DNA of 64,000 nt, from NCBI RefSeq assembly GCF_917563925.1, contig NZ_CAKJTJ010000019.1, forward strand, positions 1 to 64,000, in the 5' to 3' direction. Positions 60,578 through 64,000 of this stretch are shown here, piece after piece (the first letter of the stretch is position 1; each line of letters opens with the position of its first letter). The translations under genes were made by a program, and so were the position numbers. The notes under the pieces are model-generated. The model worked only from the letters and a program-made list of their open reading frames with translations. It did not search any database and was not told where the DNA came from. This stretch comes from Sutcliffiella rhizosphaerae (GTDB taxonomy: Bacteria; Bacillota; Bacilli; Bacillales; Bacillaceae_I).

Positions 60578-61768
60578 TCAATAATTAAAATCCTGTAGAT
60601 CAATGGTTAAAAAGCTTTCACTAGCATAAGCTGCAACACCTAAGGCAGTCGAATGCATCGACAATTTTGAGAAGTCGATGCGCAGATCCTTTTGATGTGT
60701 TTTTAACGAAAGTTCTTGCATGTTTGTTAATGTTGCTTCCAACCACTTGGAGGAAGAGGCAAGCCGATTGCCGATGATCACCTGCTCCGGATTAAAAATG
60801 TTAATAATGTTCGTAATTCCTATCCCCAAGTACTTACCTATTCGTGTAAATTCTTCGATTGCATCTAGATTCCCAACTTCAGCTAGTTGATTTAATACCT
60901 CTAAAGTAGGCGCTTTGTCATTTTCGTCCTTGATGTTACTTTGTTTGGCATTCTGTACCAATGCATGTTCAGAGGCATACAATTCCCAGCAACCTCTATT
61001 ACCACAGCTACATTGTTTTCCATCCACTTCAATTGCCATATGACCAAGTTCACCAGAAAATCCATGGAAACCTTTATAAAGCGCACCATTTAATATAAGC
61101 CCAACACCAATTCCGATTCCTACACTTACATAGACAATGTTCTCGCAATCCTTCCCTACCCCGAATTTTTTCTCACCGTATGCACCTGCATTTGCTTCAT
61201 TTTCAATAAGTATAGGCACATTGTATTTCGTTTCCATGACTTCTTTTAAATGAATGTTTCTCCAATTCAAATTTGGAGATAAAAGAATTTCCCCATCTGT
61301 ACTGACTGTGCCAGGAACACCTACGCCTATGCCAATAATTCCATAAGGGCTTGCTGGGGCAGAAGAAATTAATGCATCTATTATCTGAAATAATTCCATT
61401 TTAATATCGTCAAAACCTAATCCTTCAAAACGACTCATTTTCTCTTTACAGATGTTTCCCTGAAAATCTGTTAGGATTCCAAGAATATAGTTGACCCCGA
61501 TGTCTACACCTATGGAGTACCCAGCCTTTTCATTAAATAGGAGCATCACAGGTCTACGTCCGCCGCTTGAAGTTCCTGGACCTGATTCTACAATTAAGTT
61601 TTCATTTAAAAGTTCTTGTACTTGTGAGGAGACAGTCCCCTTATTTAGTCCTGTTTTGTTGGCAACATCTGCTCGTGATATAGGAGTCAATTCTTGAATA
61701 GTTTGAAGCACCAACGATTTATTTCCTTTTCGAACTACTTTTTGATTGTATGTATGAACCATTTTCAT
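60578..61768 (-). CDS. xylR: Xylose operon repressor, ROK family
   Basis: A 396-residue repressor. An N-terminal winged helix (TPISRADVANKTGLNKGTVSSQVQELLNENLI) is joined to a ROK kinase-like domain (residues 80-390). The latter has GVDIGVNYILGILTDF, NEANAGAYGEKKFG, and the zinc site GHMAIEVDGKQCSCGNRGCWELYASEHAL. It is divergent from xylA and the XylR-type operator at 61832-61856 lies between them. The ATG at 61768 with CGGAG seven bases upstream is preferred to the GTG at 61786. Xylose would release it from DNA. Confidence 0.92.
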   Translation of the reverse strand: MKMVHTYNQKVVRKGNKSLVLQTIQELTPISRADVANKTGLNKGTVSSQVQELLNENLIVESGPGTSSGGRRPVMLLFNEKAGYSIGVDIGVNYILGILTDFQGNICKEKMSRFEGLGFDDIKMELFQIIDALISSAPASPYGIIGIGVGVPGTVSTDGEILLSPNLNWRNIHLKEVMETKYNVPILIENEANAGAYGEKKFGVGKDCENIVYVSVGIGIGVGLILNGALYKGFHGFSGELGHMAIEVDGKQCSCGNRGCWELYASEHALVQNAKQSNIKDENDKAPTLEVLNQLAEVGNLDAIEEFTRIGKYLGIGITNIINIFNPEQVIIGNRLASSSKWLEATLTNMQELSLKTHQKDLRIDFSKLSMHSTALGVAAYASESFLTIDLQDFNY

Positions 61769-61831
61769 AACTGTACTCCGATCCACCTATCATTTTTTAT
61801 TAGTTTACCATTTATTAAGTAATAATTATAC

Positions 61832-61873
61832 TTAGTTTATCCGTTAGACAAACTAATAAAGCGTTGCTATAAT
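61832..61873 (+). promoter_or_regulatory. xylA promoter with XylR operator
   Basis: The inverted repeat TTAGTTT (61832-61838) / AAACTAA (61850-61856) agrees with the Bacillus XylR operator arms. TAGACA (61845-61850) and TATAAT (61868-61873) with 17 bases between form the promoter, which the operator overlaps. Another TTAGTTT word lies at 61800-61806. A weak cre-like AAAGCGTTGCT at 61858-61868 could add carbon control. Confidence 0.85.
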
Positions 61874-61913
61874 CGAATGTAAGCATTTATCTATTTTTAA
61901 AGGGGGATATACT

Positions 61914-63239
61914 ATGTCTTATTTTTCGAATATTAACAAAATTAATTTTGAGGGCTCTAACTCTACCAATCCGTTTGCATATAAATTTTATAATCCTAAG
62001 GAAGAAATAAACGGCAAAACAATGGAAGAAATATTACGGTTTGGAGTTGCTTACTGGCACACCTTCACGATGGATGGCTCTGATCCATTCGGAACCGGGA
62101 CAATGATCCGTTCTTGGGACAAATTTTCTGGAATGGATTTAGCGAAGGCAAGAGTTGAGGCGGCATTTGAGTTTTTTGAAAAGCTAGACATTCCATTCTT
62201 CTGCTTTCATGATGTGGACATAGCTCCAGAAGGAAGCTCCTTAAAGGAATCCAATCAAAATTTAGATACAATTGTAGCGATGATAAAGGATTACATGACA
62301 ACAAGTAAGACGAAACTCCTTTGGAATACGGCAAATAATTTTACTCATCCTCGTTTCCTGCATGGAGCGGCTACTTCCAATAATGCAGATGTATTTGCGT
62401 ATTCTGCTGCAAAGATTAAAAAAGGATTGGAAGTCGGGAAGGAACTTGGTGCGGAAAACTATGTGTTCTGGGGTGGTCGTGAAGGATACGAAACCTTGTT
62501 AAACACAAATATGAAACTAGAAATGGATAATCTCGGACGCTTTTTGCATATGGCAGTGGATTATGCAAAAGAAATTGGCTTTGATGCTCAATTTTTAATT
62601 GAACCAAAACCGAAAGAGCCAACGACACATCAGTACGACTTTGATGTAGCAACTGGCTATGCGTTTTTACAACATTATGGATTGCAGGATTACTTCAAAT
62701 TCAATATCGAAGCCAATCATGCAACATTGGCTGGACATACTTTTGAGCATGAATTGCACTATGCGCGTGTACATAACATGCTAGGTTCTGTAGATGCTAA
62801 TCAGGGGGATCCGTTACTAGGCTGGGATACAGATGAATTCCCAACAGACTTGTATTCTACAACTCTTGCAATGGTTGAAATTCTTAAAAATGGTGGTTTA
62901 GGTCGTGGGGGATTGAATTTTGACGCAAAGGTTAGAAGAGGATCCTTTGAGCCAGAAGATTTATTCCACGCTCATATTGCTGGTATGGATGCTTTCGCTG
63001 TTGGACTAAAGGTTGCTCAAAAGTTACTAGATGATAAAGTGCTAGATAGAGTGATGGAAAGTCGTTATAGCAGTTACCAAGAGGGTATTGGGTTAGAGAT
63101 AGTAAACGGGAATACGAACCTTCATCAGCTAGAAGCACATGCGTTAGGGCTTGGCGAAGTACAGCAACAATCTGGTCGTTTAGAAAGTACGAAAGCTATC
63201 ATTAACCAATATTTATTAACTGCTTTTGCAGGAAAATAA
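61914..63239 (+). CDS. xylA: Xylose isomerase
   Basis: A 441-residue cytosolic enzyme that converts D-xylose to D-xylulose. Class II signatures are present: [32 protein letters not shown] (catalytic histidine), [32 protein letters not shown] and [21 protein letters not shown] (metal ligands). Length is normal. GGGGG lies before the ATG. It is induced by xylose through XylR and followed 13 bases later by the xylulokinase gene. Confidence 0.96.
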   Translation: MSYFSNINKINFEGSNSTNPFAYKFYNPKEEINGKTMEEILRFGVAYWHTFTMDGSDPFGTGTMIRSWDKFSGMDLAKARVEAAFEFFEKLDIPFFCFHDVDIAPEGSSLKESNQNLDTIVAMIKDYMTTSKTKLLWNTANNFTHPRFLHGAATSNNADVFAYSAAKIKKGLEVGKELGAENYVFWGGREGYETLLNTNMKLEMDNLGRFLHMAVDYAKEIGFDAQFLIEPKPKEPTTHQYDFDVATGYAFLQHYGLQDYFKFNIEANHATLAGHTFEHELHYARVHNMLGSVDANQGDPLLGWDTDEFPTDLYSTTLAMVEILKNGGLGRGGLNFDAKVRRGSFEPEDLFHAHIAGMDAFAVGLKVAQKLLDDKVLDRVMESRYSSYQEGIGLEIVNGNTNLHQLEAHALGLGEVQQQSGRLESTKAIINQYLLTAFAGK

Positions 63240-63252
63240 GTGAGGGAACTTC

Positions 63253-64000
63253 ATGAAATATGTCATTGGGATTGATTTAGGCACAAGTGCTGTGAAAATT
63301 TTGCTTGTCGATCAAAAGGGAACTGTGGCACAGGAAATCTCGAAGGACTATCCACTAATTCAGGAGAAAACAGGCTACAGTGAACAGGATCCAAACACAT
63401 GGGTAGATCAAACGGTGGTTGGGTTACAAGAACTTGTTCATCATTTCGATGGGCAGATAGAAGACATTGAGGGAATTAGTTTTTCCGGTCAGATGCACGG
63501 ATTGGTATTACTTGATCGGAGCAATGAAGTGTTACGACCTGCTATTCTTTGGAACGACACCAGAACGACCGAACAATGCGAAAAGATATATCGGTTAATA
63601 GGAGAAGAACGTTTACTATCAATCACCCAAAACCCAGCCTTAGAGGGATTTACCTTACCAAAGCTACTTTGGGTAAGAGAGCATGAACCAGAAATATATG
63701 CAAACGCGAAAACCTTTCTATTACCAAAAGACTATTTACGCTACAGGCTGACAGGTTCGATAGAGATGGATTATTCAGATGCATCTGGAACTCTATTATT
63801 AGATTTTAAGGAAAATAAATGGAGTAAAGAGCTTTGTAATCTACTAGATATAGATGAAAAGCTTTGTCCCCCATTGGTTGAATCTACTGCAGAGGTAGGA
63901 AAAATTACCGTGGAAGTGGCTGAGGCAACAGGGTTATCCATGTCAACTAAAGTGTTTGCAGGTGGTGCGGATAATGCCTGTGGTGCTATTGGATCTCGTA
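63253..64000 (+). CDS. xylB: Xylulokinase, N-terminal part (cut by window edge)
   Basis: A FGGY-family kinase that phosphorylates D-xylulose to D-xylulose 5-phosphate for the pentose phosphate pathway. The 249 visible residues carry the N-terminal phosphate motif YVIGIDLGTSAVKILLVDQKG, GISFSGQMHGLVLLDRSNEVLRPAILWNDTRTTEQC, and DASGTLLLDFKENKWS. The frame is open at base 64000; the C-terminal half is missing from the window. GAGGGAAC precedes the ATG, directly downstream of xylA. Confidence 0.95.
   Translation, partial: MKYVIGIDLGTSAVKILLVDQKGTVAQEISKDYPLIQEKTGYSEQDPNTWVDQTVVGLQELVHHFDGQIEDIEGISFSGQMHGLVLLDRSNEVLRPAILWNDTRTTEQCEKIYRLIGEERLLSITQNPALEGFTLPKLLWVREHEPEIYANAKTFLLPKDYLRYRLTGSIEMDYSDASGTLLLDFKENKWSKELCNLLDIDEKLCPPLVESTAEVGKITVEVAEATGLSMSTKVFAGGADNACGAIGSR

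Overview
This window is chromosomal DNA from a low-GC Gram-positive bacterium, most likely a member of the Bacillaceae. The evidence is AT-rich sequence, strong AGGAGG-type ribosome binding sites with frequent TTG and GTG starts, SigA promoters (TTGACA-17-TATAAT), cre, Fur-box, XylR and MhqR-like operators in the Bacillus style, and gene sets with Bacillus subtilis counterparts (yndGHJ, ycgL, mhqO, ebrAB-like, yclNOPQ-like, kdgK/kdgA, xylRAB). The species cannot be fixed from the sequence alone.

Layout. 1-3.7 kb: the edge of an IS110 element, a DUF3231 protein and an ornithine-cyclodeaminase family enzyme. 4.1-6.3 kb: a MarR-controlled small-multidrug-resistance (SMR) operon next to a duplicated copy of its promoter/operator that now drives a UspA-like gene. 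6.4-8.7 kb: a decayed lipoprotein gene, a ykkC-family riboswitch ahead of a Nudix hydrolase, and a TauE/SafE exporter. 9.1-11.3 kb: an MFS exporter divergent from a MerR regulator. 11.5-12.7 kb: a broken DUF1089 gene and a GC-rich interspersed repeat. 12.9-17.7 kb: a Fur-box-controlled siderophore ABC importer with a flavin reductase. 18-21.3 kb: an interrupted peptidase E gene, a small membrane protein, and a LysE exporter with an AraC regulator. 21.4-23.06 kb: a complete IS3-family (IS150-like) element with 3-bp flanking repeats.

24-30.6 kb holds a catabolic operon (IclR regulator, tripartite tricarboxylate-type transporter TctCBA, 2-keto-3-deoxygluconate kinase, KDPG aldolase, then a DMT-family permease) behind a SigA promoter overlapped by a perfect-consensus cre site. 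30.9-34.2 kb is a yndGHJ-like operon. 34.2-36.9 kb is a quinone/electrophile resistance locus (MhqR-type operator, decayed mhqN, mhqO, WrbA-like oxidoreductase). 37-40 kb has ycgL, a phosphotransferase and a YCII protein. 40.5-45.7 kb is a two-component system with a FtsX-type ABC transporter. 46.2-49.4 kb is a run of five adjacent genes each carrying a single inactivating lesion. 49.4-56 kb holds small membrane proteins, an ECF sigma factor with a SnoaL-like tail, a cupin, a DUF1456 protein and a Gfo/Idh/MocA dehydrogenase, with an unusual degenerate tandem repeat at 53.4-53.6 kb. 56.2-60.5 kb contains a histidine phosphatase overlapping an atypical pyruvate-kinase-like gene, a hydrolase-TetR pair and a thioredoxin-like protein. 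60.6-64 kb is the divergent xylR / xylAB locus, with xylB cut off by the right edge.

Two themes connect the genes. One is sugar-acid and pentose catabolism under carbon control. The other is defence against toxic compounds by efflux, quinone detoxification and nucleotide clean-up. The most interesting items are the riboswitch upstream of the Nudix gene (the ykkC variant known to sense nucleoside diphosphates is the best candidate), the domain-shuffled pyruvate-kinase-like protein, the duplicated MarR operator, the TctCBA-KDG operon, and the concentration of single-lesion genes, which is either recent decay or sequence error. I found no tRNA, rRNA, CRISPR array or prophage.
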